Program-made: the position numbers and the translations under genes | The notes under the pieces: model-generated | Seen by the model: the letters and a program-made list of their open reading frames with translations, nothing else | Told to the model about the DNA's origin: nothing | Databases searched by the model: none | NCBI GenBank assembly: GCA_902780985.1 | Contig: CACZHN010000009.1 | Coordinates: 1 to 23,033, forward strand | Length of the DNA stretch: 23,033 bases | From: an uncultured Lachnospiraceae bacterium | GTDB lineage: Bacteria; Bacillota_A; Clostridia; Lachnospirales; Lachnospiraceae | Direction: 5' to 3' | Part shown: positions 1 to 8,454 of the stretch, in pieces | Layout of the letters: each line of letters starts with the position of its first letter | Position numbering within the stretch: the first letter of the stretch is position 1

Positions 1-152
1 TAATCCATACCGGCTCTCTTTATCATCTTATCGTTCAGGATAAATCCGAAGGGTCTGATGAGATGAAGCCTTGCTCCGGTAAGTTCGCAGGTTCTTCCTA
101 TATTTCCGGTATTATAGGGTATCTCAGGTTCATGTAAAACTATATTGATCAT
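1..152 (-). CDS. trmL: tRNA (cytidine/uridine-2'-O)-methyltransferase, SpoU family (5' part only)
   Basis: Only the first 50 codons are present; the gene runs off the left edge. The translation begins [20 protein letters not shown] and continues with an RTCELTG segment and an LHLIRPFGF segment. This is the N-terminal signature of TrmL (YibK), the SPOUT-class enzyme that 2'-O-methylates the wobble nucleotide 34 of certain leucine tRNAs using S-adenosylmethionine. The ATG at 152-150 overlaps the TGA stop of the upstream rqcH gene in an ATGA arrangement, so the two are probably translationally coupled and co-transcribed. The C-terminal knot with the SAM-binding residues lies outside the window, so completeness cannot be judged. 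Confidence 0.88.
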   Translation of the reverse strand, partial: MINIVLHEPEIPYNTGNIGRTCELTGARLHLIRPFGFILNDKMIKRAGMD

Positions 153-1936
153 TTGTCGCATTCCTTAATATTCGCTATATTCTTCTCCGCCATCATGGAG
201 TAATTCGTGTGATATATAACATATCCGGGATTAGCTGCCGGCGGCTTCTTGAGATTCTTCCTTTCGGTATAATCTATCTCCACCTTATCACTCTCAACCG
301 ATGAGTAATATGCGGCAAGGCGCGCAGCCTCAAGATAGGTTGCATCGGGAAGTTCCTCATCTCTGTTTCTTCTTACGATAACATGGGATCCCGGCGCCTT
401 CTTTGCATGGAACCACATATCGTTCGATGAAGCGATATGAAATGTAAGCTCATCATTCTGGGTATTGTTCTTTCCCACAAAGATATCATATCCGTCGGAG
501 GAAATGTAATGAAGCGGTTTACCCTTCTCGGTATTCCTCACACCCTTCGAACTGTTCTTGCCGTTATTTCCGTTCTTACCGCCGTTCTTCACTCTCTCTG
601 CGGCGCTTCCTCTCAGGAATCCGGAATCAATCAGTTCTCTTCTTATCTCTCTGATATCATTCTCATCAGCTGCTATCTCCAGCGACAGCTGTACACTCTT
701 CAGGTATTCCAGCTCTGTCTCCGATTCAACCAGCTGGCTTTCAAGAGCCACTGCGGTTCTCTTCTTCTTGTTGTATTTATCGAAATACTTCCGGCTTGCC
801 TCTCTGGCATCGCATCCCTCGGGAATCGGTATTGTCACCTCCGTATTATCGTAATAATTCGTGCAAGTCAGTTCTCTCGCTCCCGGCTCCAGTGAATAGC
901 CGTATGTGTTGAGCAGTTCTCCGTAAACCTTGAACTTGTCCCTGTCTTCCGTATCCTTCATCTGATTTCTCTGAAGGTCAAGTTTCTTTGCGGTACGTTC
1001 GATGGCCGTACCCAAAATATGCCTCAGTTCGGAAGTCTTCTGGTTTACACGCACACGGTCATTCTTCATCTGGTAGAATCTGCGGAGCATTTCCGATACG
1101 GATTCACACTCAACCGTCTCAAGATTTGTATACACCTTAAAAGGCACTATGCTGAAGTCCTTCGGTGCATCGCCGTCCATATAAATGCATGGCTTGATAT
1201 CTTCCGTACCGATCATGGCAGTCATGACATCCCACAATCTGTTTCTATCCGCATCGTCCAGTTCCGCAGTACTTGCGCCGCCGTCGATCCCCGCTCTTTC
1301 GCAGATCTCATTTGCGGTAACATAAGCGATACCGTTAAGTCCTCCGCTTATAACCTTGGCCACTGTACCCGAAGTTGTAAGAAGTTCTCCGATAAAGCTT
1401 TCCTTAAAGATCACTCGCGGATCCGATTTGCCTTCGGTACGCGGAGTCTCATACTGCATTCCCGGAAGCACCTGACGCACGCTGCTGACATCAAGAGGAA
1501 CTCTCTTTACGGAATCCAGTATCTTTCCGTTCTCATCGGTGAATATAATGTTGCTGTGCCTTCCCATAAGCTCCACTATAAGATGCTTATGTCTCACATC
1601 ACCCATTTCGTCCAGATGTTCGAATTCAAAATCTATTATTCTGTCAAAACCCGGCTGAACTATATCCGTAACTCTTCCGCTTCCGATATGCTTTCTGAGA
1701 AGCATGCAGAAGTTTGGTGCCGTCAAAGGTGCCGGCTTGAAAGAATCAGTAAGATACACCAGAGGCAGACTCGGATTTACCGATATCATAAGCTTCAGGT
1801 TGTTCTCTTTACCGTTCTTTATTACCAGATCTATTTCATCCGATTCGGTCTGCTGGATCTTGTTGATCCTGCCGCCGATAGCTCTTCGCCTCAGTTCATT
1901 TACTATTCCGTTTATTGTAAAACCATCAAATGCCAT
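149..1936 (-). CDS. rqcH: RqcH, Rqc2/NFACT-family ribosome quality control protein
   Basis: 595 residues, a normal length for bacterial NFACT proteins (older name: fibronectin-binding protein A homologue). In Bacillus the family binds stalled large ribosomal subunits and recruits tRNA-Ala to add C-terminal alanine tails that mark nascent chains for degradation. The NFACT-N domain starts at [16 protein letters not shown]. An FDR motif at residues 97-99 matches the Asp-Arg pair known to be needed for tRNA binding in B. subtilis RqcH (D97/R98). A helical, charged middle region (about 290-450) fits the coiled coil. A Gly/Asn/Lys-rich linker (about 453-478) precedes the NFACT-R (DUF814) domain, seen in the [16 protein letters not shown] stretch. 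The start is preceded by only a weak purine-rich site (AAGAGAAC). The gene follows a terminator hairpin after glgA and overlaps trmL by 4 bp. Confidence 0.93.
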   Translation of the reverse strand: MAFDGFTINGIVNELRRRAIGGRINKIQQTESDEIDLVIKNGKENNLKLMISVNPSLPLVYLTDSFKPAPLTAPNFCMLLRKHIGSGRVTDIVQPGFDRIIDFEFEHLDEMGDVRHKHLIVELMGRHSNIIFTDENGKILDSVKRVPLDVSSVRQVLPGMQYETPRTEGKSDPRVIFKESFIGELLTTSGTVAKVISGGLNGIAYVTANEICERAGIDGGASTAELDDADRNRLWDVMTAMIGTEDIKPCIYMDGDAPKDFSIVPFKVYTNLETVECESVSEMLRRFYQMKNDRVRVNQKTSELRHILGTAIERTAKKLDLQRNQMKDTEDRDKFKVYGELLNTYGYSLEPGARELTCTNYYDNTEVTIPIPEGCDAREASRKYFDKYNKKKRTAVALESQLVESETELEYLKSVQLSLEIAADENDIREIRRELIDSGFLRGSAAERVKNGGKNGNNGKNSSKGVRNTEKGKPLHYISSDGYDIFVGKNNTQNDELTFHIASSNDMWFHAKKAPGSHVIVRRNRDEELPDATYLEAARLAAYYSSVESDKVEIDYTERKNLKKPPAANPGYVIYHTNYSMMAEKNIANIKECDK

Positions 1937-1960
1937 TTCTGTTCTCTTTCTTATTAAAGA

Positions 1961-1990
1961 AAAGACCAGTAGCAGAACCTACTGGTCTTT
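1961..1990 (-). terminator. Rho-independent terminator between glgA and rqcH
   Basis: A perfect 12 bp stem (1961-1972 with 1979-1990, AAAGACCAGTAG against its complement) encloses a 6-base loop. On the minus strand it begins 14 bases after the glgA stop codon and is followed by a T-rich run (TCTTTTCTTTAA). The plus-strand side also ends in a T run (1994-2000), so it could work in both directions. The gap to rqcH is short and holds no clear promoter, so rqcH expression may depend on read-through. Confidence 0.85.
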
Positions 1991-2004
1991 AGGTTTTTTA
2001 TTAA

Positions 2005-3441
2005 TTACAGTTCTTCATACAGCTGCTCATAGATCTTAGCCGATGTATCCCAGCTGTAATCCTGCTGCATAGCTCTCTTCTGCATAGCAGCCCATGCTTC
2101 CTTATCATCAAAGAATACTCTCTTTGAATAATTGATGGTGTTGAGGAGATCTCTCGAATCGTAATTTGCGAAGGAGAAACCTGTTCCCGTTCCCTCAAAC
2201 TCGTTATAAGGAATTACTGTATCCTTCAGTCCGCCTGTTTCACGAACTATAGGAAGTGCACCGTATCTCAGTGCCATAAGCTGTGTAAGACCGCACGGCT
2301 CGAAACGTGACGGAACAAGTATGCTGTCACATCCGCCGTAGATCTGATGAGATAACTCATCACTGAAGTAAATGTTTGCCGACAGCTTTGCAGGATGTAT
2401 GCCCTGATAATATCTGAACATATCCTCATAGCGTCTGTCGCCTGTACCGAGAACCACAAGCTGTGTTCCGTCGGTCATTATATCGTTCATGGCCCTGTCG
2501 ATTATATCAAGACCCTTCTGATCTGTAAGTCTGGATACGATACCTATAAGATAAGCATTCGGATCTTCCGGAAGTCCCAGTTTTTTCTGGAGAGCCAGCT
2601 TATTCTTAAGTCTGTTCTTCTTAAATGTCCTCAGATCATACTTAGCCTCAAGAGCCTGATCCGTCTTCGGATTATATGTATCGTAATCGATTCCGTTAAC
2701 AATTCCCCAGAGTGACTGCCAGCGTGCCTGAAGCAGGCCGTCCAGTCCTTCACCGTAATACGGTGTCTGGATCTCATGAGCATAGGTATTTGATACGGTT
2801 GTGATCTTATCCGCATATACAAGTCCGCCCTTAAGCATACTTGCGTCTTTATGCATTTCCAGCTTATCAGGTGTGAAAAGATCACTCGGAAGTCCTGAGT
2901 ACTCCTGAACTGTCTTAATATCCCAGCGTCCCTGGAACTGAAGATTATGAATGGTCATAACCGACTTGATTCCCTGATAGAAAGGATTGCTTGCAAAGAG
3001 GGTCTTAAGATAAACCGGTACCAGTCCCGACTGCCAGTCATGGCAATGTACGATATCAGGCTTGAAGCCGATACCCGGAAGGATGGAAAGTGCCGCCTTA
3101 CAGAAATAGCAGAACTTCTCTATATCCCACTTAACATCACCGTAGATATTGAAGCCGTTAAAATAATACTCATTATCTATAAAATATACAGGAACACCTT
3201 CGTATTCCATATACATAACACCTACATACTGCTGCTTCCAGCCGATGTCCATATGGAAATGGGTTATGTACTTCATGTTATTCTTAAATTTCGCCGGAAG
3301 GCACATATAGTTCGGCATGATGATTCTTACATCATACTTCGATCTGTCGAACTTTTTAGGCAGCGTTCCGACAACATCCGCAAGACCGCCCGTCTTTATA
3401 AACGGAACGCACTCAGAAGCGATATAAGCAACCTTTTTCAT
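2005..3441 (-). CDS. glgA: Glycogen synthase (ADP-glucose starch/glycogen glucosyltransferase, GT5)
   Basis: 478 residues from the ATG at 3441, typical for bacterial GlgA. The enzyme transfers glucose from ADP-glucose to the growing alpha-1,4-glucan in the cytoplasm. The N-terminus MKKVAYIASECVPF followed by the KTGGLADVVGTLPK motif is the ADP-glucose-binding signature of family GT5. The C-terminal half has the second Rossmann domain, with the IGIVSRLTDQKGLD region and the SRFEPCGLTQLMALRYG stretch that holds the conserved Glu residues of retaining GT-B enzymes. An upstream in-frame TTG at 3447 would add two residues. I prefer the ATG because AGGAGG (3451-3456) lies nine bases before it and only three before the TTG. 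No other glycogen genes are adjacent. Monocistronic between a candidate promoter and a terminator. Confidence 0.95.
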   Translation of the reverse strand: MKKVAYIASECVPFIKTGGLADVVGTLPKKFDRSKYDVRIIMPNYMCLPAKFKNNMKYITHFHMDIGWKQQYVGVMYMEYEGVPVYFIDNEYYFNGFNIYGDVKWDIEKFCYFCKAALSILPGIGFKPDIVHCHDWQSGLVPVYLKTLFASNPFYQGIKSVMTIHNLQFQGRWDIKTVQEYSGLPSDLFTPDKLEMHKDASMLKGGLVYADKITTVSNTYAHEIQTPYYGEGLDGLLQARWQSLWGIVNGIDYDTYNPKTDQALEAKYDLRTFKKNRLKNKLALQKKLGLPEDPNAYLIGIVSRLTDQKGLDIIDRAMNDIMTDGTQLVVLGTGDRRYEDMFRYYQGIHPAKLSANIYFSDELSHQIYGGCDSILVPSRFEPCGLTQLMALRYGALPIVRETGGLKDTVIPYNEFEGTGTGFSFANYDSRDLLNTINYSKRVFFDDKEAWAAMQKRAMQQDYSWDTSAKIYEQLYEEL

Positions 3442-3483
3442 AGGCAAAAACCTCCTGTCTGACCCTAACGAATACCTGCCCTT

Positions 3484-3512
3484 ATTTTATCATAAACGAC
3501 AGCCTATGAAAA
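3484..3512 (-). promoter_or_regulatory. Candidate extended -10 promoter for glgA
   Basis: On the minus strand an extended -10 (TGATAAAAT; hexamer 3484-3489) lies 17 bases downstream of a weak -35 (TTTTCA, 3507-3512). The start site would fall near 3477, giving a leader of about 35 bases before the glgA ATG. It overlaps the 3' end of the upstream gene. Support is sequence resemblance only. Confidence 0.4.
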
Positions 3513-4070
3513 TCTCATTTCAGTATATTTCTTGATGTAATCCACACATCCTCTGATACCGAATTTCTCACAGTCTACCGACAGGTCATACTGGGTAACG
3601 TCGTACCACTGGTGGCCTGTATGATACTCATAATACTCAGCCTTCTTATCATCGGCTTTCTTCAGATAAGCCGCAAGCTCTTCATCCGTCATATAGTGAA
3701 CCGATGATGCTCTCTTTATACGGAATTTCTCCGGTGCATGAATAAATACACTGATGGTATCTTTTCTGTCCCTCAGGATATAGTTGGAGCATCTTCCTAC
3801 GATTATGCAGGACTCTCTCTCCGCAATCTCTCTGATTATCTGAGACTGATACTCAAATATATTCGATTCGGCAGAAACATCATAGAGCCCCGTTCCCTTT
3901 AGGCGCTGATCGTGGGCTGCTCTGGTTTCCTTATCTTCCTCTGCGGAAACAAGGGTAAACAGCTCACTGTCATAGCAGTGAATCCCAAGTTCTTCGGCAA
4001 GAAGTTTGCCGATCTTAAGTCCACCGGTGTAATGTTGTCTTGCTATCGTAATTACATACTTACCATCCAT
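3504..4070 (-). CDS. Cytidylate kinase-like family protein
   Basis: 188 residues resembling the 'cytidylate kinase-like' P-loop family common in Clostridia and Bacteroides, not true Cmk. The N-terminus MDGKYVITIARQHYTGGLKI resembles the family's ITI.R..GSGG..IGK..AE.LG pattern, in which the phosphate-binding loop departs from the classical GxxGxGKS/T; here it reads YTGGLKIGKLLAEELG. Downstream, IIVGRCSNYIL (about 90-100) and VFIHAPEKFRIKRA (about 108-121) match the core strand-loop pattern of nucleoside monophosphate kinases. The C-terminal YDLSVDCEKFG segment is also typical. The start ATG at 4070 has AAGGGGGG upstream as a ribosome site. The in vivo substrate is unknown for this family, so I give no gene symbol. 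It sits 48 bp after yebC with no clear terminator between, so co-transcription is possible. Confidence 0.75.
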   Translation of the reverse strand: MDGKYVITIARQHYTGGLKIGKLLAEELGIHCYDSELFTLVSAEEDKETRAAHDQRLKGTGLYDVSAESNIFEYQSQIIREIAERESCIIVGRCSNYILRDRKDTISVFIHAPEKFRIKRASSVHYMTDEELAAYLKKADDKKAEYYEYHTGHQWYDVTQYDLSVDCEKFGIRGCVDYIKKYTEMRFS

Positions 4071-4118
4071 AAGCCGTCCCCCCTTTTCCGTTACATAGTC
4101 ATTTGCTACAGTTAACTA

Positions 4119-4853
4119 TTAGTCAATAGTATCACAGTTTGTATAAACATCCTGTACATCATCGTCTTCATCAAGAAGATCAAGGATTCTCTGAAGCTTC
4201 TTAAGATCCTCTTCATCCGTTACGGATACATAGTTCTGTGGGATCATTGTAACTTCGGCTGAAACCATCTTGATGCCCTGCTTCTCAAGCTCTTCACGAA
4301 CTGCTGAGCATACATCCGGTGCTGTGATGATTTCAAATGAATCCTCTTCCTCTGAGAAATCCTCTGCACCTGCATCAAGTGCGATCATCATAAGGTCGTC
4401 TGCTTCCATTTCGCACTCTTCCTTATCGATGATGATCTGTCCCTTTTCATCAAACATATATGATACGCAGCCTGTTGTTCCTACATTTCCGCCGCCCTTT
4501 GTGAAAGCGCTTCTTACGTTAGCTGCTGTTCTGTTCTTATTATCTGTAAGTGTCTTTACGATTATAGCTGTACCTGCAGGTCCGTATCCCTCGTATGTGT
4601 TGAATACGTAGTTTACGCTTTCAAGGTTACCCGCTGCCTTCTTGATACCTCTTTCGATTGTATCGTTAGGCATGTTGTTAGCCTTTGCCTTAGCAATAAC
4701 ATCACGAAGCTTAGCGTTGCTGTCCGGATTAGGACCGCCTTCCTTAACAGCTACTGCGATCTCACGACCGATGACTGTAAATGCCTTACCCTTAGCGGCA
4801 TCGTTCTTCTCCTTCTTCGCTCTGATGTTTGCAAATTTTGAATGTCCTGACAT
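4119..4853 (-). CDS. yebC: YebC/PmpR (TACO1) family regulator
   Basis: 244 residues, the usual length. The N-terminus [20 protein letters not shown] matches the family signature (usually GHSKWANI; here Phe replaces Trp). The [17 protein letters not shown] segment and [13 protein letters not shown] stretch follow. The C-terminal part is acidic ([18 protein letters not shown]). The family was long annotated as transcriptional regulators; relatives are now linked to translation of hard-to-translate motifs, as with mitochondrial TACO1, so the exact role here is inferred. The GGAGG ribosome site (4863-4867) overlaps the last codons of the upstream CorC-type gene and only four bases separate that gene's stop from this ATG, suggesting translational coupling. 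Last gene of the run starting at 9243, unless the kinase-like gene is included. Confidence 0.93.
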   Translation of the reverse strand: MSGHSKFANIRAKKEKNDAAKGKAFTVIGREIAVAVKEGGPNPDSNAKLRDVIAKAKANNMPNDTIERGIKKAAGNLESVNYVFNTYEGYGPAGTAIIVKTLTDNKNRTAANVRSAFTKGGGNVGTTGCVSYMFDEKGQIIIDKEECEMEADDLMMIALDAGAEDFSEEEDSFEIITAPDVCSAVREELEKQGIKMVSAEVTMIPQNYVSVTDEEDLKKLQRILDLLDEDDDVQDVYTNCDTID

Positions 4854-4857
4854 TGAT

Positions 4858-5646
4858 TTATTCCTCCGTTTTCTTTATCTTGACTGACTGGATAATTCTA
4901 TCTTTGATTTCTAAGGTTTCAAAAGTATAGCCTCCGTAATCAATCTTGATATTCTGCTGATCATCCTCAGGCAGATGACCATATTTATATAACATAAATC
5001 CGTTTAATGTTTCAATATCGCTTTCCGGAAATTCCAGATCATCGTAAAGATCTTCCAGGTCGTTAAGGGAGATAAGTCCGTCCACTATATATCCGTCGTC
5101 CAGCGTACGTCTCGCTTCCTTCTCTTCATTGTCATGTTCATCCTGGATATTTCCGACAATTTCTTCGATTATATCTTCGAGAGTAACCAGTCCGTCGGTC
5201 TGGCCGTACTCATCCACCACTATGGCCATATGAGTCTTCTCAGTCTGCATCTTCTTGAGCAGCTTTGATATATCATAGGTTGGGTGTACAAACATAGGTT
5301 TATCTATTACGGAAGATACCGCAATAACATTGCTTTTCAGATAAGCCTCAACCATATCCTTCAGGTGAAGCACTCCGATGATGTTATCCACATCTCCCTC
5401 ATATACCGGATATCTGGAATAGCCGCTCTGCAGGCATTCCTCCAGACATTCTCCGACTCTCTTAGACTTCTCAACCGCAAATATTCTGTTTCTGCTGGTC
5501 ATGATATCCCTTACCTTCTTATCGTTGAAGTCCAGGATATTGGAGATCATCTCGGCCTCATCCTCGTGAATGATGCCCTGTTCGTGACCTTCCTCGACCA
5601 TGGAGAGGATCTCCTCCTCTACCGTGTCTTCTTTCCTCTTAAACAT
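4858..5646 (-). CDS. CBS-domain / CorC_HlyC-domain protein without membrane domain
   Basis: 262 residues. Two CBS repeats are visible: [18 protein letters not shown] to VLHLKDM (about 47-98), and [20 protein letters not shown] followed by [23 protein letters not shown] (about 117-168). A C-terminal CorC_HlyC transporter-associated domain follows (about 185-258, with [11 protein letters not shown] and [17 protein letters not shown]). Most Gram-positive relatives are about 430 residues with an N-terminal DUF21/CNNM membrane domain. This one begins directly at the charged helix before the CBS pair and has no membrane segment, so it resembles the soluble E. coli CorC. CBS pairs bind adenine nucleotides, and relatives affect Mg2+/Co2+ transport; the partner here is unknown. 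Its SD (AGGAG) overlaps the TAG stop of alr, indicating coupling. Confidence 0.85.
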   Translation of the reverse strand: MFKRKEDTVEEEILSMVEEGHEQGIIHEDEAEMISNILDFNDKKVRDIMTSRNRIFAVEKSKRVGECLEECLQSGYSRYPVYEGDVDNIIGVLHLKDMVEAYLKSNVIAVSSVIDKPMFVHPTYDISKLLKKMQTEKTHMAIVVDEYGQTDGLVTLEDIIEEIVGNIQDEHDNEEKEARRTLDDGYIVDGLISLNDLEDLYDDLEFPESDIETLNGFMLYKYGHLPEDDQQNIKIDYGGYTFETLEIKDRIIQSVKIKKTEE

Positions 5647-5653
5647 TTTGCTC

Positions 5654-6814
5654 CTACAATCTAAGGTAGTTCACTACCTTCACTTCTTTCCCGTCTCTCA
5701 GATATACTCTCGGAACCCTTCGGGAAATGTTACAAACAAGTTCGTAATTAAAACTGTTAGCCGGTTCCGCTACCTCTTCAACGGTTATCTCTTCATCGCC
5801 CTGACGGCCGAAAAGCACAACCTCGTCTCCGACAGCAACATCGTCAATGTCGGTTACATCTATCATAAACTGGTCCATGCAGACTCTTCCCAGAATACGT
5901 GCACGCTTTCCGTGAATGAGCACCTCACCTGTTCCCGACTGAGATCTCGGATAACCGTCGGCATATCCCGCAGATACGGTTGCAATCCTGGTCTCCTTCT
6001 CTGTCTCAAATGTCCAGCCGTAGCTGACTCCTCTTCCGGCAGGAACAGTCTTTACATGAACGACTTTCGACTTAAATGTCATAGCCGGTTTTATCACCAC
6101 ACTCCTGTCGATTTCAGGAGATGGATATAATCCATATATTACAATGCCGAGCCTCATCATGTCAAACCCTTCACTGTGAAGCTCCATGGCTCCGGCGCTG
6201 TTATCTATGTGCTTTACGGCAATCTTTGCACCGGCTTTTTCCATACCCGCTATGAAGTTTTTCATTCTCTCACGCTGCATGAGAGCCGGTGTCTTATCCA
6301 CCTCATCCGCTTTCGCGAAATGCGTGAATATACCTTCTATCTCAATTCCCGGAAGTCCGATTATCTTTGCCGCCTCGGCTATTCCTGCTTCGTCCGGGCT
6401 GAATCCGATCCTGGACATTCCCGAATCGACTTTTATATGAATCTTTGCTCTCTTACCCAGGCTCTCCGCAACCTCGGAAAGTGCCTCGGCATCTTCGTAA
6501 CTGTATATCGCCGGTCTGATATCCAGCTTTACCAGTTCCTCGTAATGGGTTCTGTCCGTGTAACCCAGGATAAGTATCGGCTTTTCGATACCCGCATTTC
6601 TGAGTTCCACCGCCTCATCTATTCCGGCAACTCCGAAAAAGGCTGCCAGCTCATCAAATTCCTCCGCAAATGTAACGGCTCCGTGTCCGTAAGCATCCGC
6701 CTTTATAACAAGAAGTGTTTTTCTTTCCGGGGGATTCATCCCCTGAACAAGTCTTATATTATACTCTACAGCATCAAGATCTATATCCGCTTCAACTCTT
6801 CTTCCGGATTCCAT
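5654..6814 (-). CDS. alr: Alanine racemase
   Basis: 386 residues, the normal size. Makes D-alanine for peptidoglycan using pyridoxal phosphate in the cytoplasm. The TIM-barrel N-terminal domain carries the PLP lysine K38 in VIKADAYGHGA. The C-terminal beta domain carries the catalytic tyrosine Y265 in GRGVSYGWTF and the conserved CMDQFMIDVTD segment. The SAGYADGYPR and MRLGIVIYGLYPSPE segments are also family signatures. The ATG at 6814 follows the TAA of the NAD(P)HX repair gene by one base, with the GAGG site inside that gene's last codons, so the two are coupled. The nnr-alr order is a familiar Firmicutes arrangement. No sign of truncation. Confidence 0.96.
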   Translation of the reverse strand: MESGRRVEADIDLDAVEYNIRLVQGMNPPERKTLLVIKADAYGHGAVTFAEEFDELAAFFGVAGIDEAVELRNAGIEKPILILGYTDRTHYEELVKLDIRPAIYSYEDAEALSEVAESLGKRAKIHIKVDSGMSRIGFSPDEAGIAEAAKIIGLPGIEIEGIFTHFAKADEVDKTPALMQRERMKNFIAGMEKAGAKIAVKHIDNSAGAMELHSEGFDMMRLGIVIYGLYPSPEIDRSVVIKPAMTFKSKVVHVKTVPAGRGVSYGWTFETEKETRIATVSAGYADGYPRSQSGTGEVLIHGKRARILGRVCMDQFMIDVTDIDDVAVGDEVVLFGRQGDEEITVEEVAEPANSFNYELVCNISRRVPRVYLRDGKEVKVVNYLRL

Positions 6815-6815
6815 C

Positions 6816-8453
6816 TTATATTACCTCTTTTATCGCATCTATTATGTCGCCTGCCAGCATGCCGTACTGCCCTTTCTTTTCGGCAGCCTTGTCACCTGCA
6901 AGCCCATGCAGCATTACTGCTGCGGCCGCAACCTTTAGGAAATGCGCTCTCGCCACATCGTCATACTCTGTTATATCATGTTGATCGAACACATTTCTCC
7001 ATCCGGCATAAAACGCAGCCATGATTCCCGTCAGGACATCTCCGGATCCGCCCTTTGACATTCCCGAATTTCCCGTAAGATTCACAAACAGATTTTCCAA
7101 GTCACAGTCCCATATAGCAGAATGGGTTCTTGCATCTTTAAGCACCACTGCGATCTTGTATTTCTCGGCAAGGTTAAGCGCCGCCCTGCCTCTGTCCTCA
7201 CGGATCTTCTCTATACTCTCACCCGATATCCTGGACATTTCCAGCATATGAGGTGTTATGACCACTCTTCCTTTGTAACTCTCACTTGCCTTTTCCAACA
7301 GCTTTGTATCCGAAGCCGCTATATTTATGGCATCCGCATCAAGTATGAGAGTCTTTCCTTTTCCGGCTTTTTGTGTCTCTGCCGAAACCACCGTTTCAAG
7401 TATCTTCCTTGAGGTTTCATCACACCCGAGCCCCGGGCCGCAGACTATCACATCCGCCCATTTTATATCATTTCCCAGCTGTGTCAAGCCCGAATCTTCA
7501 AGACTGTCCTTTGTATAACAGCTAACCATGGCCTCGGGCAGCATCTTCATCAGGTTATCTCTGTTCTTTTCGGAAGTGAAGACCTTGACCAGTCCCGCTC
7601 CCATTCCGTAAGCCGCAGCCGCCGAAAGATAGGCTGCTCCGTATATATCGTCATTTCCCGCAACTATAAGGATCTTTCCGTAAGTTCCCTTATTGGAATT
7701 CCGATCTCTGTATGGCAGGTATCCCTTAAGACACTTTCTGCTCATGCTGCAATGAACCGGTTCATCGTCAGGAAATTTATCCGGTTTCTCAATTCCTATA
7801 TCTTCCGCATATACCTCTCCCGCATACTCTCGGCCTTCGTCTATCACAAGTCCGTACTTAAGTTCACCGAAGGTTACCGTCTCATCACACTTTACGGCAC
7901 ATCCCAGAACTCTTCCCGTTCCGCAGTCTATGCCCGACGGAACATCAACACCTATCTTGTATACATTCCGTGTTTCGTTGACGGCTTTGATCAGTTCCTT
8001 ATATCCGCCGGTAATCTCTCTGGTAAGTCCGACTCCGAAAAGTCCGTCCAGAACGATTCCGACTCCGTCTCTTATATACTCTCCGTAATAGTGCAGCGCT
8101 TCTTCAGGTGATACGATCTCAAAGTGAACTCCAAGCCCCTCCGCAATGTCCATCTGAATACCCATGGAAGAAGTTCTCTTTTCAAAATCACCTGCGATGA
8201 TCGTCTTGGTTTTAATTCCTCTTCTGCTCAGAATTCTTGTCGCAGCCAGTGCATCGGCACCGTTATTGCCCATACCCGCAACTGCAAGAACAGCACCCGA
8301 CCCGGACGGGCACTTGCCCGTCCGAATCAGATGCTCTACATGTTCTGCGACTTTAAGCGCCGCCCGCTCCATAAGAACCAAACCGGGTATACCGATCTCG
8401 TCCTGTGTATATTCATCTGCAAATTTTGATTGTTTTCCTGTTAAGAGCAGCAT
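6816..8453 (-). CDS. nnr: Bifunctional NAD(P)H-hydrate epimerase / ADP-dependent NAD(P)H-hydrate dehydratase
   Basis: 545 residues from the ATG at 8453. This is a fusion of YjeF_N epimerase and carbohydrate-kinase-like dehydratase domains, which together repair hydrated NADH and NADPH. Epimerase part (about 1-215): AGMGNNGADALAATRILSRR, LDGLFGVGLTREI and VDVPSGIDCGTG. Dehydratase part (about 235-540): GTYGKILIVAGNDDIYGAA, VCGPGLGCDETSRKIL, the ITPH motif, and the GNSGMSKGGSGDVLTGIMA signature with the catalytic Asp. The longest reading frame would add 15 residues (to 8498) inside the upstream gene. I chose 8453 because GGGAG (8460-8464) lies six bases before it and MLLLTGKQSKFADEY matches family N-termini. 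The upstream gene's stop is one base before this start. Confidence 0.94.
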   Translation of the reverse strand: MLLLTGKQSKFADEYTQDEIGIPGLVLMERAALKVAEHVEHLIRTGKCPSGSGAVLAVAGMGNNGADALAATRILSRRGIKTKTIIAGDFEKRTSSMGIQMDIAEGLGVHFEIVSPEEALHYYGEYIRDGVGIVLDGLFGVGLTREITGGYKELIKAVNETRNVYKIGVDVPSGIDCGTGRVLGCAVKCDETVTFGELKYGLVIDEGREYAGEVYAEDIGIEKPDKFPDDEPVHCSMSRKCLKGYLPYRDRNSNKGTYGKILIVAGNDDIYGAAYLSAAAAYGMGAGLVKVFTSEKNRDNLMKMLPEAMVSCYTKDSLEDSGLTQLGNDIKWADVIVCGPGLGCDETSRKILETVVSAETQKAGKGKTLILDADAINIAASDTKLLEKASESYKGRVVITPHMLEMSRISGESIEKIREDRGRAALNLAEKYKIAVVLKDARTHSAIWDCDLENLFVNLTGNSGMSKGGSGDVLTGIMAAFYAGWRNVFDQHDITEYDDVARAHFLKVAAAAVMLHGLAGDKAAEKKGQYGMLAGDIIDAIKEVI

Positions 8454-8454
8454 T

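Noticed and set aside
1019..1957. 312-codon plus-strand frame opposite rqcH
   Set aside because: Antisense shadow of a well-supported gene; no ribosome site, and the residues (many His, Cys, Ile, Arg) are typical of a reversed coding strand.
6176..7024. 282-codon plus-strand frame opposite alr and nnr
   Set aside because: Spans two real genes with catalytic motifs on the other strand; no recognisable domain.
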